From the NCBI GenBank assembly GCA_004296775.1, contig RHGE01000014.1:33006-97005 (forward strand): a DNA stretch of 64,000 bases, in the 5' to 3' direction. Every line of letters begins with the position of its first letter. Position 1 is the first letter of the stretch. The notes under the pieces were generated by a model, which was given only the letters and a program-made list of their open reading frames with translations, did no database searches and had not been told where the DNA came from. The position numbers and the translations under genes are program-made. The DNA comes from Marinilabiliaceae bacterium JC017 (GTDB lineage: Bacteria > Bacteroidota > Bacteroidia > Bacteroidales > Marinilabiliaceae). Below are positions 42,878-51,757 of the stretch, one piece after another.

Positions 42878-42885
42878 TATATTTG
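42878..42885 (+). promoter_or_regulatory. -7 box upstream of the candidate RNA
   Basis: TATATTTG matches TAnnTTTG and ends five bases before the first stem of the candidate RNA at 42890. No TTTG is seen at the -33 position. Confidence 0.45.
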
Positions 42886-42889
42886 TCTA

Positions 42890-43012
42890 CAGTAGTGGCA
42901 GTCAAATTGTCCCAAAATTGAAACAGCCACTCCTGCACCATTTTTTATTCAACAATTGTATGAGCTTAAAAGCACAAAAAATCTCCCTGATTTCTCAGGG
43001 AGATTTTTTGTG
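42890..43012 (+). ncRNA. Candidate structured small RNA (about 120 nt)
   Basis: The interval has a -7 box just upstream and begins with a stem-loop: CAGTAGTGGC at 42890-42899 pairs with GCCACTCCTG at 42926-42935 (nine pairs, one mismatch), with an inner TCAA/TTGA pairing. It ends with a perfect 15-bp terminator hairpin and T-run. No gene in the interval needs that terminator: the YjjG stop is 200 bases away and no frame over 20 codons fits. The RNA class is not recognised. Alternatively it is a long 3' UTR of the YjjG gene. Confidence 0.55.
42976..43009 (+). terminator. Perfect 15-bp intrinsic terminator
   Basis: AAAAAATCTCCCTGA and its exact complement enclose a TTTC loop and end in six Ts. 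The A-rich left arm would let it work in both directions, but no minus-strand gene lies close. Confidence 0.9.
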
Positions 43013-43279
43013 AGAAGTCGATTTTGGAAGAAAAATCAATAACACTGGGTTTGTACAATTATCATTGACTCCCTTTGAATGAAAATGCTGTTAGCTTACC
43101 TGCAAATTCTCTGATTTTGATGTGGATGGTCATTTAATAATAAAGAAATCGTTTTCCTGTTGTATTCAATTGAAAGGTTGTAATGGGAAATGTGATATCA
43201 AGATTAAATAATTTACCTGCAGATGGCTGCGAATCTTGTGATCTTTAAATTAGAAACACTACTGTAGGATGAATAGCAT

Positions 43280-43805
43280 ATGTCTTCCAAAGAAACGGTC
43301 TCTCTTTCCGCTGCGGAGCGAATAAGTTCGAAAGAAACGGTCTCTCTTTCGACTGCGGAGCGAATAAGTTCGAAAGAAACGGTCTCTCTTTCGACTGCGG
43401 AGCGAATAAGTTCGAAAGAAATGGTCTCTCTTTCGACTGCGGAGCGAATAAGTTCGAAAGAAACGGTCTCTCTTTCGACTGCGGAGCGAATAAGTTCGAA
43501 AGAAATGGTCTCTCTTTTGCGTGCGGAGCGATGAAGTTTGAAAGAAATGGTCTCTCTTTTGCATGCGGAGCAATGACGTTCCAAAGAAATGGTCTCTCTT
43601 TTGCGTGCGGAGCGAAGAAGTTCGAAAGAAATGGTCCCTCTTTTGCGTGCGGAGGGAATAAGTTCGAAAGAAATGATCACTCATTTACATGCGGAACAAA
43701 GAGGTTCGGAAGAAATGGCTTCTCTTTCGATTGCGGAGGACTTAAGTTTTAAAGAAATAGCCTCTTTTTTGTTTGCGAAGAGAAGAGGTTTGAATGAAAT
43801 GCTTT
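43280..43805. repeat. Tandem array of 13 units of 42 bp
   Basis: The core AAAGAAA(C/T)GGTCTCTCTTT recurs exactly every 42 bases from 43289 to 43793. Each early unit has an 8-bp inverted repeat TCGAAAGA/TCTTTCGA around the sequence AACGGTCTC. The first six units are nearly identical; the later seven drift progressively and the last is barely recognisable. Because 42 is divisible by three, several frames stay open, giving 14-residue periodic peptides on both strands (for example SSKETVSLSTAERI on plus). I see no start-codon context that makes one of them a convincing gene. It is a minisatellite and not a CRISPR array. Confidence 0.9.
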
Positions 43806-44378
43806 TTCTTTTGATTTCATGAGTTATAAGGTAGTATGGATATGGGTTGAGCAAAGAGTAAAAGATAAATACTTTACTAAAAGATGTAGGGATAATGATG
43901 CATGGGCGTTAGTTTTAAATTAGAATTGAACAGGTGTTACTGCATATATGATGTGAATTGAAAAAACGGAAATAAACCAGGTGGTAATGTGTTGCAAAAA
44001 CTAATTCTAATAGGTTAAGGATTTCACTTGTTGTCTGCTGTTATAATGGCATCGTTTCCTTTGTTCTGAATGAGATAATCATTGTTGATTAAATTTGAGT
44101 GATTATAGATTAATGCTAATGGGAGTTTAATATTTGTAGTAAATTTTAAAAATAAATTGGGTTAATGTTTTTTTTAGTAGAATAATTATCGAATTTAGCT
44201 GTAGGCCGCGTTATTGCTAACGATCTAGCAAAGATCTAATGCTTAAATGATGTAAATAGTTGTTGTAAAGCCAGTGAGAAAAGAGATGAGAAATAAAAAA
44301 AAGTAAAAAAATAGCAATCAGATCTTTCTTTTTAGTAAATGGTTTCATAAATTAGTTTTAAATATTAAATAGAAAGTC
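43806..44378. other. AT-rich intergenic region after the array
   Basis: About 570 bases with no accepted gene. A partial copy of the dispersed motif lies at 44217-44229. The rest holds no hairpin with a T-run and no recognisable RNA. Confidence 0.5.
44217..44229 (-). repeat. Partial copy of the dispersed motif
   Basis: CTAACGATCTAGC, on the minus strand GCTAGATCGTTAG, shares TAGATCGTTAG with the consensus head. The element body is not evident. Confidence 0.35.
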
Positions 44379-45089
44379 ATGAACAAGATTGAATATGGTA
44401 AGTTAAGAAGCATGCTTGCGTCAGCCTTAGTGATTGCTAACTACGAAATTTTATGGAAAGACATAGTAATTTTCAATGAGACGATTACTAAGATCAGAAG
44501 TTTATTGCAAAAAATTTCCAAATTATTGGAAGGCATGAATTCGATCACCGATGGGGTGACCAGTAGCAAAGAGAATCGGCGTGATAATTTAACTGAACAC
44601 CTGGTTAAAGTTACGAACCTAGCCATGACTTATGCCATTATTAATAATGATACTCTTTTAATGGAGCGTTTAGATATGAACATTTCCGCCTATAATAAGA
44701 TGCGGGAATATGATTTGAAAGTACATGCTGACGAGGTGATAGGTTCAGTTAAGCCATTGGTAGAGGATATGCATCCCTATGGTTTAGTGCCGGAGGATAT
44801 CTCCGAATTAGAAGAGAGTAACCGGTTGTTTAGTGAGAAAATTGGAACGCCACGTGAGGCTATCGTAATTCGGAAAGGTAAGAATGAAGAAGTCAGTCGG
44901 TTGATGAAGGAAGTGGACGATTTGTATAGTAATATCCTGGATCGTCTGATGGTGCGTTTCAAAACAGTGGAAGTAGATAGTTTTTACAATAATTATTTCG
45001 ATGCGCGGCAATCCTGGACCAGTGGTATACGTCACCGTCGAGAAGAGGTGTCGGTAATTGATCCTGAGCAAGAAAACGAAACAGAATAG
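44379..45089 (+). CDS. Hypothetical all-helical protein
   Basis: The 236-residue protein has no signal peptide or membrane segment. Its composition is typical of a helical bundle (IRSLLQKISKLLEGM, SRLMKEVDDLYSNILDRLMV), with a short acidic tail (DPEQENETE). I do not recognise a family. It is flanked by an array-containing gap upstream and an imperfect CAACG...CGTTG hairpin with a T-run downstream (45116-45160), so it is probably a single-gene unit. Confidence 0.7.
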   Translation: MNKIEYGKLRSMLASALVIANYEILWKDIVIFNETITKIRSLLQKISKLLEGMNSITDGVTSSKENRRDNLTEHLVKVTNLAMTYAIINNDTLLMERLDMNISAYNKMREYDLKVHADEVIGSVKPLVEDMHPYGLVPEDISELEESNRLFSEKIGTPREAIVIRKGKNEEVSRLMKEVDDLYSNILDRLMVRFKTVEVDSFYNNYFDARQSWTSGIRHRREEVSVIDPEQENETE

Positions 45090-45506
45090 GCAAATGTAAT
45101 AGTTTTTAGGTTTAGGCAACGTCTCCTTATTTGAACATGAATGAGGGGCGTTGTTTTTTTATGGGATTAATAGAAGGATGGCATTGAAGGTTGTGCCTTC
45201 TGAAACGATTCTCAACGCAAGTGGAAATAGATTTTATATGGTAGAGTGGCTATGATAGCTATTGGAACTGAATACCTAAATTATTTCTTTGTGTGTGTTT
45301 TAAGGAAATAGTATAAAAAGTCCCCTCTCTGCTAGCAGAGAGGGGATTATATAATTGGTTATAAATGTCTTTTGGGTGTTGTGTATTTGGGATTTCAGCA
45401 GTTTGTGTCTGAATTGATTATTGAAATAACCAATGTCTGTTTCAATGGTTTTATTAGCCCATCAAAAGATTGTAAGTACTTTGATGGGATGGTGATTTAT
45501 GAAGCA
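45090..45506. other. Convergent intergenic region with several hairpins
   Basis: About 415 bases between converging genes. It contains an imperfect CAACG/CGTTG terminator-like hairpin for the plus-strand gene (45116-45160), the long palindrome at 45321-45346, and a 9-bp stem CCCATCAAA/TTTGATGGG at 45458-45490 near the dnaB stop. A 61-codon open frame at 45372-45557 overlaps dnaB and is not accepted. Confidence 0.6.
45315..45346 (-). terminator. 26-bp perfect palindrome, likely terminator of dnaB
   Basis: The palindrome at 45321-45346 has CCCCTCTCTG arms around a central CTAG. On the minus strand it is followed by CTTTTTAT, which makes it an intrinsic terminator about 160 bases past the dnaB stop. 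Confidence 0.7.
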
Positions 45507-47075
45507 TTAAAACGGTACATCCTGATTGAAGCCGGCCATATCGGGAAAATCGGGTAATCCACCTGGTTGGCTCTGTTGCTGAAAGCTATCCTGTGAATGG
45601 CTTTCGGGCAATTCGTTCATCTTAGATGCAAAGGTTTGTGCGCCACCTGTTTCCATGCCGCCCATATTTTCGTCGAACATGTCCTCCTCTAAATCCTGGA
45701 ATCGCGCCAGTTCCTGACGGAATCGTAAGCGTACGTCGGCAGTGGCACCGTTCCTGTGTTTGGCGATAATAATTTCTGCCATACCAATCAGCGAATTGCC
45801 TTGTTCGTCTTCAGTGATGCGGTAATATTCGGGACGGTGAATGAAGCATACCATATCCGCATCCTGCTCAATCGCTCCTGATTCCCGCAGATCGGATAGT
45901 TGAGGGCGCTTTCCCTCCGCACCGGCACGTGATTCCACCCCCCGGTTTAGCTGAGACAGAGCCAGGATAGGTACATCCAATTCTTTGGCCAATCCTTTTA
46001 GTGATCGTGAAATCAAACTCACCTCCTGTTCACGACTACCGGGGTTCATACCACTGGCATTCATCAGCTGGAGGTAGTCAATGATGACGATCTTAATGTC
46101 GTGCTGCTTCTTCAGGCGACGACACTTGGCCCTTAATTCAAATACCGATAAACCGGCGGTGTCGTCAATAAAGATAGGGGCATCGATGAGGTTCTGGATT
46201 TTATGATCCAATTGTTCCCATTCATACGGTGCCAGGTTACCATTTTTAATCTTTTCCGATGGTAGCTCGGTTTCTGATACGATCAAACGATTAACCAGCT
46301 GTACGTTGGCCATCTCCAGGGAGAATACGGCAACGGGTTGTTTATGCACAAGAGCCATATTGCGAGTCATGGAGAGCACAAAGGCTGTTTTTCCCATCGC
46401 CGGACGGGCGGCAATGATCACCAGGTCGGAACGCTGCCAACCAGAGGTGATGCGGTCCAGTGCTGCAAAACCAGAGGTGACCCCACTTAGTCCATCGGTC
46501 CGCTGACTGGCCTCTTTGATCCGGTCAATGGCTTCCTGGATAACGGGATTGATCTGGGTGGCCTCCTTTTTCATGTTTCCCTGAGAAAGCAAGAAGAAGG
46601 TGTTTTCCGCTTCGTCCAACAAATCATCCACATCAACCGATTCGTCATAGGCCTTAGTTTGTAAATCGCTGGAGATGCGAATCAACTCACGTTGAAGAAA
46701 TTTCTGCCAGATAATACGGGCATGATACTCAATGTGAGCAGCTGAAGCCACGCGACTAGTCAGTTGGGTGATGAAAAAAGCACCACCTACTTCTTCAATT
46801 TTCCCGAGCTTCTTAAGTTCTTCCACCACGGTAAGCATATCAACAGGTTGTTCCTGAAAGAACAAATTGGAGATGGCCTGGAAGATGTGTTGATGGGCTT
46901 CCTTATAAAAGTGCTCTGGTTTCAGTATTTCTGAAACGGCAACAAAAGCATCTTTCTCAAGGAGTAATGCACCCAATACCGCTTCTTCAAGTTCAAGCGC
47001 CTGCGGTGGGATCTTTCCCATAGCCAGGTCCACGGTGTTTTGCTTCCGGTTATTGGAATATCTTTTTTCTGCCAT
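45507..47075 (-). CDS. dnaB: Replicative DNA helicase DnaB
   Basis: The 522-residue hexameric helicase has the N-terminal primase-interacting domain (about 15-125), a linker, and the RecA-like motor. The Walker A motif is ARPAMGKT (223-230), and VIIDYLQLM and the arginine-finger region GLAKELDVPILALSQLNR follow. There is no intein. A disordered glutamine/serine-rich C-terminal tail ends it. It unwinds DNA at replication forks. The ATG at 47075 is preferred since the conserved start MAEKRY follows and a TATCTTTG -7 box lies at 47103-47110 on the minus strand. Confidence 0.96.
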   Translation of the reverse strand: MAEKRYSNNRKQNTVDLAMGKIPPQALELEEAVLGALLLEKDAFVAVSEILKPEHFYKEAHQHIFQAISNLFFQEQPVDMLTVVEELKKLGKIEEVGGAFFITQLTSRVASAAHIEYHARIIWQKFLQRELIRISSDLQTKAYDESVDVDDLLDEAENTFFLLSQGNMKKEATQINPVIQEAIDRIKEASQRTDGLSGVTSGFAALDRITSGWQRSDLVIIAARPAMGKTAFVLSMTRNMALVHKQPVAVFSLEMANVQLVNRLIVSETELPSEKIKNGNLAPYEWEQLDHKIQNLIDAPIFIDDTAGLSVFELRAKCRRLKKQHDIKIVIIDYLQLMNASGMNPGSREQEVSLISRSLKGLAKELDVPILALSQLNRGVESRAGAEGKRPQLSDLRESGAIEQDADMVCFIHRPEYYRITEDEQGNSLIGMAEIIIAKHRNGATADVRLRFRQELARFQDLEEDMFDENMGGMETGGAQTFASKMNELPESHSQDSFQQQSQPGGLPDFPDMAGFNQDVPF

Positions 47076-47102
47076 GATGAATGGAAAATTTAATTGGGAG
47101 GG

Positions 47103-47110
47103 CAAAGATA
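47103..47110 (-). promoter_or_regulatory. -7 box of dnaB
   Basis: TATCTTTG on the minus strand, 27 bases before the chosen dnaB ATG. It supports that start because an upstream in-frame start at 47105 would overlap the box. Confidence 0.6.
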
Positions 47111-47188
47111 CAAATTTCCCTCACCTATATTAGATCAAAAGAAAAGGATTTGTGTAGATAATGTGAAGAAGATGCGTTAAAAAGTCTT

Positions 47189-47196
47189 TATTTTTG
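47189..47196 (+). promoter_or_regulatory. -7 box of ispE
   Basis: TATTTTTG matches TAnnTTTG, 29 bases before the ispE ATG. The -33 element is not evident. Confidence 0.5.
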
Positions 47197-47225
47197 TGGC
47201 ATTATAAACAAAAAAGAAAAGGCAC

Positions 47226-48038
47226 ATGATTTGTTTCCCCAATGCAAAGATTAACCTGGGATTAAATATCATCAACAAACGTTCGGATGGCTATCACAAT
47301 ATTGAAACCGTGTTTTTGCCCATTGGCTTAAGAGATGTGCTGGAGGTGGTGCATAATTGCGAAGGGAAACAGGATTATACCTGGGGAAATACCGGAATAG
47401 TAGTGGATACTCCTCCTGAAAATAATATTTGTATAAAGGCTTTGCGGTTGATGCAGCAAGAGGTGGCGTTGAGTCCCATTCAAATACATTTACACAAGCA
47501 CATTCCTTTTGGTGCAGGTCTGGGAGGGGGATCGGCTGATGCCGCTTTCATGCTAAAACTACTGAATGACTTTTTTGAATTAAGCTTATCAAATGAAAAA
47601 CTGAAAGAAATGGCCGTTAAGTTAGGGGCTGACTGTTCTTTCTTTGTGGATAACATGCCAGCTTATGCCACCGGGATTGGAGAGATCATGGAACCTGTGA
47701 CCCTGAATTTGGAGGGGTATCATCTGGTACTTATTGTTCCGGATATTCATGTGTCTACCCCGGAAGCTTATAGTCTTGTTGTTCCGAAAAAGCCGGATGT
47801 ATGTGTGAAGGACAGTATTAAACGTCCTGTTGAGGAATGGAAAGATTCGATAAAGAATGATTTTGAGATCAGTGTCTTTAGTAAGTATCCGGCCATTGCC
47901 GAGTTGAAGCAGATGCTTTATGACAAAGGAGCGGTTTATGCGTCTATGTCTGGGAGTGGCTCTTCTGTGTATGGTATTTTTAGGGAGGAACCGGAGCTTA
48001 AAATGGAAAGCGGTTATATGTGGCAAGGTGCTTTATAA
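47226..48038 (+). CDS. ispE: 4-diphosphocytidyl-2-C-methyl-D-erythritol kinase
   Basis: The 270-residue GHMP kinase has the N-terminal NAKINLGLNI, the ATP motif PFGAGLGGGSADAAF and the C-terminal SMSGSGSSVYGIF. It phosphorylates CDP-methylerythritol in the MEP pathway for isoprenoids. Length is normal. It is divergent from dnaB and ends at its own terminator. Confidence 0.95.
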   Translation: MICFPNAKINLGLNIINKRSDGYHNIETVFLPIGLRDVLEVVHNCEGKQDYTWGNTGIVVDTPPENNICIKALRLMQQEVALSPIQIHLHKHIPFGAGLGGGSADAAFMLKLLNDFFELSLSNEKLKEMAVKLGADCSFFVDNMPAYATGIGEIMEPVTLNLEGYHLVLIVPDIHVSTPEAYSLVVPKKPDVCVKDSIKRPVEEWKDSIKNDFEISVFSKYPAIAELKQMLYDKGAVYASMSGSGSSVYGIFREEPELKMESGYMWQGAL

Positions 48039-48111
48039 TGATAGGTTGTGTTTTTGGTAACGGGAAAAGATATTGTCAGAATTGATGTACTAACTCTTGT
48101 TATTAGCTTGG

Positions 48112-48146
48112 CAGGTTAAGACTGAAAGGTTAATAACCTGTTTTTT
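48112..48146 (+). terminator. Intrinsic terminator of ispE
   Basis: Stem CAGGTTA/TAACCTG with a 15-base loop and six Ts, 73 bases after the stop codon. Confidence 0.7.
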
Positions 48147-48190
48147 GCTGTAATTCTGTTTTCTTTTCTCTTTTGGGATTTAATCTTTTT

Positions 48191-48751
48191 CTAACGGCCT
48201 AAAGTGTATTTACTTATTGGTACATAAGAAGGGCCTTCTTGTTTTGTAACGCTCTCGAACAAAGTAACTTCTTTAATGTGTAGTTGACCCCAGTATTTCG
48301 ATTGGTATTTTTCTAATTTCTTCATCAGATCAAAGTCGGGAGAAAGCTTTTTTATGCGTGCCAGGGTGAGGTGGGGTGCATACGGTCTCTTGTCCAACTC
48401 AAAATTTAAAGCTTTTAGTTTGGGAAATAAATATTGATAGAGATCCATCATTTGTGGAGACTCATCAATGCCAGCCCATAATATCTTTGGTCGGTGCAGG
48501 TTAGGGAAGATGCCCAGGCCTTTAAAAGTTAGGGTGAAAGAATTGGATTGTGTAGCTGAGTGACTCAGTATTTCATCAATGCGTTCAATCAGTTGGGGCG
48601 ATGTATTGCCTAGAAAATGTAAGGTGAGGTGCCAATTGTCAGGATTGACCCATTTTATTTTTTCTCCGCTTAAATGGTGACTTAGTGTTTTAACACAATG
48701 TTTGAGGCGGGGAAGTGGTTCTGTTTTCAGGCCTATAAAGATGCGTTTCAT
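48191..48751 (-). CDS. thpR: RNA 2',3'-cyclic phosphodiesterase (2H family)
   Basis: The 186-residue protein has the two HxTx motifs of the 2H phosphoesterases, HLTL at 41-44 and HLTL at 127-130, and starts with MKRIFIGL. It hydrolyses 2',3'-cyclic phosphate ends of RNA; the physiological substrate is uncertain. The ATG at 48751 fits the family N-terminus, whereas the open frame extends 38 codons further upstream without similarity. Confidence 0.9.
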   Translation of the reverse strand: MKRIFIGLKTEPLPRLKHCVKTLSHHLSGEKIKWVNPDNWHLTLHFLGNTSPQLIERIDEILSHSATQSNSFTLTFKGLGIFPNLHRPKILWAGIDESPQMMDLYQYLFPKLKALNFELDKRPYAPHLTLARIKKLSPDFDLMKKLEKYQSKYWGQLHIKEVTLFESVTKQEGPSYVPISKYTLGR

Positions 48752-48904
48752 AATGATTCGGATTGTCGGGTTAATCTTAGATTTCATTTGTGCTTCCAAT
48801 CTGATGTAGGTGAAATCATTTATTTTCAATTCAGGATAATACAAAAGGTTGGCACGCTTTGGCAAATTATTGTATTTTAGTCATCAAACCAAAAAAGAAC
48901 GATT

Positions 48905-49561
48905 ATGTCTACACAAAAAAAAGTTGCTGTTGTCCTTTCGGGTTGTGGTGTTTTTGATGGAGCCGAAATACATGAGTCTGTTTTTACTTTATATGCTATT
49001 GCAAAGGCTGGTGCTGTTTATGAAATATTTGCCCCTGATGTTAATCAACACCATGTGGTTAATCACTTGACAGGTGAAGCAATAGAGGAGAAACGTAATG
49101 TCCTTGTGGAATCAGCTCGTATTGCAAGAGGGGAGATAAAGCCGTTGTCAGAATTTAATCCTATTCATTATGATGCTTTGATGTTTCCTGGTGGATTCGG
49201 AGCGGCCAAGAATTTATCCACATTCGCTTTTGAAGGCTCAGGTTGTACGGTGAATAGTGATGTGATGAAGGCGATTATCGGGGCCAATAAAGCTGGTAAG
49301 CCTATTGGAGCCTTGTGTATTGCTCCTGCTGTGATTGCCAGGGTGTTGGAGCATGTAGAGGTAACTATTGGTTCGGATGCCGGTACGGCTAATGCGATTG
49401 AGAAAATGGGTGCGAAGCACAAAATTACAACGCATGGAGAAGTGGTGGTAGATAGTAACCTGAAGGTAGCTACTACTCCTTGTTACATGTTGGATGCTAC
49501 CATTACTCAAATTGCCGAAGGTGCTGAAAACATCGTAAAAGCGGTGCTGGAAATGGTGTAG
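48905..49561 (+). CDS. elbB: ElbB-type glyoxalase/DJ-1 family protein
   Basis: The 218-residue protein has the DJ-1/PfpI fold with the nucleophile-elbow cysteine C138 in IGALCIAPAV and the ElbB hallmarks VVLSGCGVFDGAEIHE and MFPGGFGAAKNLS. The family shows glyoxalase activity in vitro and is linked to isoprenoid biosynthesis in E. coli by genetics. It is a single gene, divergent from thpR, with a terminator after it. Confidence 0.93.
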   Translation: MSTQKKVAVVLSGCGVFDGAEIHESVFTLYAIAKAGAVYEIFAPDVNQHHVVNHLTGEAIEEKRNVLVESARIARGEIKPLSEFNPIHYDALMFPGGFGAAKNLSTFAFEGSGCTVNSDVMKAIIGANKAGKPIGALCIAPAVIARVLEHVEVTIGSDAGTANAIEKMGAKHKITTHGEVVVDSNLKVATTPCYMLDATITQIAEGAENIVKAVLEMV

Positions 49562-49633
49562 GTTTCAGTAAGGAGCAATTGATCAGTTGTGATGCCTGGT
49601 TAATGTGTTGTGATCTATTATAAGAAAAAATGT

Positions 49634-49660
49634 ACAGCCCCGGTTAAGGGGCTGTTTGTA
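49634..49660 (+). terminator. Intrinsic terminator of elbB
   Basis: Stem ACAGCCCC/GGGGCTGT, loop GGTTAA, followed by TTGTATT, 73 bases after the stop. On the minus strand the left flank TTTTTTCTTA gives a T-run, so it may also serve the converging DUF4294 gene. Confidence 0.78.
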
Positions 49661-49693
49661 TTAAACAGGGTCACTACAGGCTTTAACTGTTCG

Positions 49694-50299
49694 TTATAAC
49701 ATTCCATTATCAATCATGATGATGATGTGTTCAATCATCTTGTCGTCTCCTTCGGCATCATATTCTGACTTTAGGTTGGATCCAAACAGGCGGGCAATTG
49801 ATTGCCAGAAAAATGCAGAAAAGCCGCCCTTGTACTCTTTTATAAGGTTGTAGCTGGTATCGCCTGTTTCCCGGTCAATGAGTTGAATTAATAATCTTCC
49901 CTGGGAGAAGGTGAGTTTTCGCAAGGGTTTTTCAAATTCTTTAAATAACTCTTTCTCTGCCTTTTTTAGGTATGCTTTTCGTTCTTTTTCTGTTTCCATC
50001 GTGCTGAGATGTTGGTTAATAGCATTCAGTTTTTGAGATGCCATGCGGGCATAAGGAAGCGTAATTCTAATGTTACGCAATAGTTTGGAATAGCGAATGT
50101 GTTGCCTTTTGTTTTTGAAGCGCCAGGGAGTAACTATTTTTATCTCATGCAGATTGATATGCGGCATGGTATCTGTTCCAATTACTTTTTGTTCAAGATA
50201 AATAGCTTTTTCAGGATCAATTTTCTTTTCCTGGGTCATCGCATTCATGCTAGATAAGCACCAAACCAATAAAATCGCTATGTAGTTTAAATATTTCAC
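49694..50299 (-). CDS. DUF4294 family exported protein
   Basis: The 201-residue protein has a signal peptide (KYLNYIAILLVWCLSSMNA). It carries the DUF4294 core: TPWRFKNKRQHIRYSKLLRN, then LTFSQGRLLIQLIDRETGDT and GGFSAFFWQSIARLFGSN. The function of this Bacteroidota family is not known. I place the start at a GTG (50299) because it opens the signal peptide; the open frame extends to a TTG at 50338. It lies 100 bases downstream of nfo on the same strand. Confidence 0.8.
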   Translation of the reverse strand: MKYLNYIAILLVWCLSSMNAMTQEKKIDPEKAIYLEQKVIGTDTMPHINLHEIKIVTPWRFKNKRQHIRYSKLLRNIRITLPYARMASQKLNAINQHLSTMETEKERKAYLKKAEKELFKEFEKPLRKLTFSQGRLLIQLIDRETGDTSYNLIKEYKGGFSAFFWQSIARLFGSNLKSEYDAEGDDKMIEHIIIMIDNGML

Positions 50300-50399
50300 T
50301 TCAAAATGGAGTTTCCCTGTAAAGTTAGTGATGGACAAGCAGTATTAGCAAGGTTAGCTTATACTGCTTGTTTAAAAGAAAAGTTTGTTTAAGTGTTGA

Positions 50400-51257
50400 T
50401 TAGATTGGTTGCTTAACGTCTGTCATCGCGGTTAAGAGCTTTATCTCTTCCGCCCAAATGCTGTCGTCAGGTGTTTCAAGAACAATAGGCATGTTGTCAA
50501 AACGGTTGTCTTGCATCAAGCGCCTGAAAACATCAATTCCCATTAATCCTTTGCCGATAGAGTCGTGGCGGTCTACCCGGCTGCCTAACTCTTTTTTCGA
50601 ATCATTCAGGTGAATGCCCTTTAGGTAGTGGAAGCCCACAATACTATCGAATGTGTCAAAGACTTTTCGATAGCCTTCTTCAGAGGCAATGTCATAACCG
50701 GCCGTATAGGTGTGGCAGGTGTCGAGACATACTCCTACCCGGCTTTTGTCTTCGACCTTGTCAATAATATAAGCCAGATGTTCAAATCGAAAGCCCAGGT
50801 TGCTGCCCTGGCCGGCAGTGTTTTCAATCACTGCGGTTACACCGTTGGTTTTGTCTAGCGATAGGTTAATTGATTCGGCGATGGTAGTCAAACATTGTTC
50901 TTCGCTAACTTTCTTTAGGTGACTGCCCGGGTGAAAGTTAAGAAGAGATAGTCCCAATTGCTCACAACGCATCATCTCATCAAGGAATGCGTCTCTTGAT
51001 TTTGTTAACCCTTCAGTTTCCGGATGGCCCAGATTTATTAAGTAACTGTCATGAGGCAATATTTGCTGAGGAGTGAATCCATATTTTGCGCAGTTCTCTT
51101 TAAAAAGATCAATATTTTTAGCCGTAAAAGGTTTGGCCTTCCACTGTCGCTGATTTTTTGTGAATAAGGCAAAGGCTGTTGCGCCAAGTACGGCGGCATT
51201 AACAGGTGCATTCTCAATGCCTCCAGCGGCGCTGACGTGTGCTCCGATATATTTCAT
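50400..51257 (-). CDS. nfo: Endonuclease IV (AP endonuclease)
   Basis: The 285-residue zinc enzyme has the TIM-barrel metal ligand motifs of endonuclease [66 protein letters not shown] and LETP. It cuts DNA 5' to abasic sites in base excision repair. Length is normal and all metal ligands appear to be present. Confidence 0.96.
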   Translation of the reverse strand: MKYIGAHVSAAGGIENAPVNAAVLGATAFALFTKNQRQWKAKPFTAKNIDLFKENCAKYGFTPQQILPHDSYLINLGHPETEGLTKSRDAFLDEMMRCEQLGLSLLNFHPGSHLKKVSEEQCLTTIAESINLSLDKTNGVTAVIENTAGQGSNLGFRFEHLAYIIDKVEDKSRVGVCLDTCHTYTAGYDIASEEGYRKVFDTFDSIVGFHYLKGIHLNDSKKELGSRVDRHDSIGKGLMGIDVFRRLMQDNRFDNMPIVLETPDDSIWAEEIKLLTAMTDVKQPI

Positions 51258-51757
51258 GTATAAATTTTTTATAGATAATAAATGAGTATTAAGACATATT
51301 ACAGGTCAATTAAACAATTCATCAATATGCCTTTAAGTCAAATTAATATTTCAACATTCTCTGAGAAGAGAGTATTGTGAGATTGATTTATAGATAATAG
51401 ATTAAAATTTTATGAGCTTATAGACAGGTGTTTCTGACTTAAATAATCACCTGCTAGTCCATTAATATTTCTTGTTATAGGCTATCTCCTTTTTTAAATA
51501 AAGTGCCATAATAGGAAAAATGTTTGGAGTCACAAAATACCTTAATTCTATTCATCATTGATCCTGCCTCATTTAGCATTGTTGTCTATCGCAATTTTTC
51601 TGAGTTAGAACATTGCCCATTTTTTCGTATTTCGTAAGCCCAAAAAGAAATATAAATAAAGTGTAAAAATCTATTTGAGATAGGTGGTGAGATAGAGGGG
51701 TATCAGTTTTTATTTGTCTTTGTTTTTAATCAGATTAAATCATTAGCAAGTTTTCCC
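51258..51757. other. AT-rich divergent region between nfo and recG
   Basis: About 500 bases that must hold the nfo promoter. I find no reading frame, repeat or convincing hairpin in it. Confidence 0.45.

Noticed and set aside
42890..43012. 6S RNA or another named RNA family
   Set aside because: The length and the single closed 5' stem do not match the long bulged hairpin of 6S RNA, and I recognise no Rfam family by eye.
42961..43014. Short frame beginning MSLKAQKISL inside the candidate RNA
   Set aside because: Only 17 codons long and its second half is the terminator stem; more likely chance than a leader peptide, although it cannot be excluded.
43213..43684. Long minus-strand frames encoding 14-residue repeat proteins
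   Set aside because: A 42-bp period automatically keeps several frames open on both strands; there is no start context or consistent codon pattern, so I treat the stretch as a minisatellite.
45372..45557. Plus-strand 61-codon frame
   Set aside because: It overlaps the 3' end of dnaB on the opposite strand and runs through hairpins of the terminator region.
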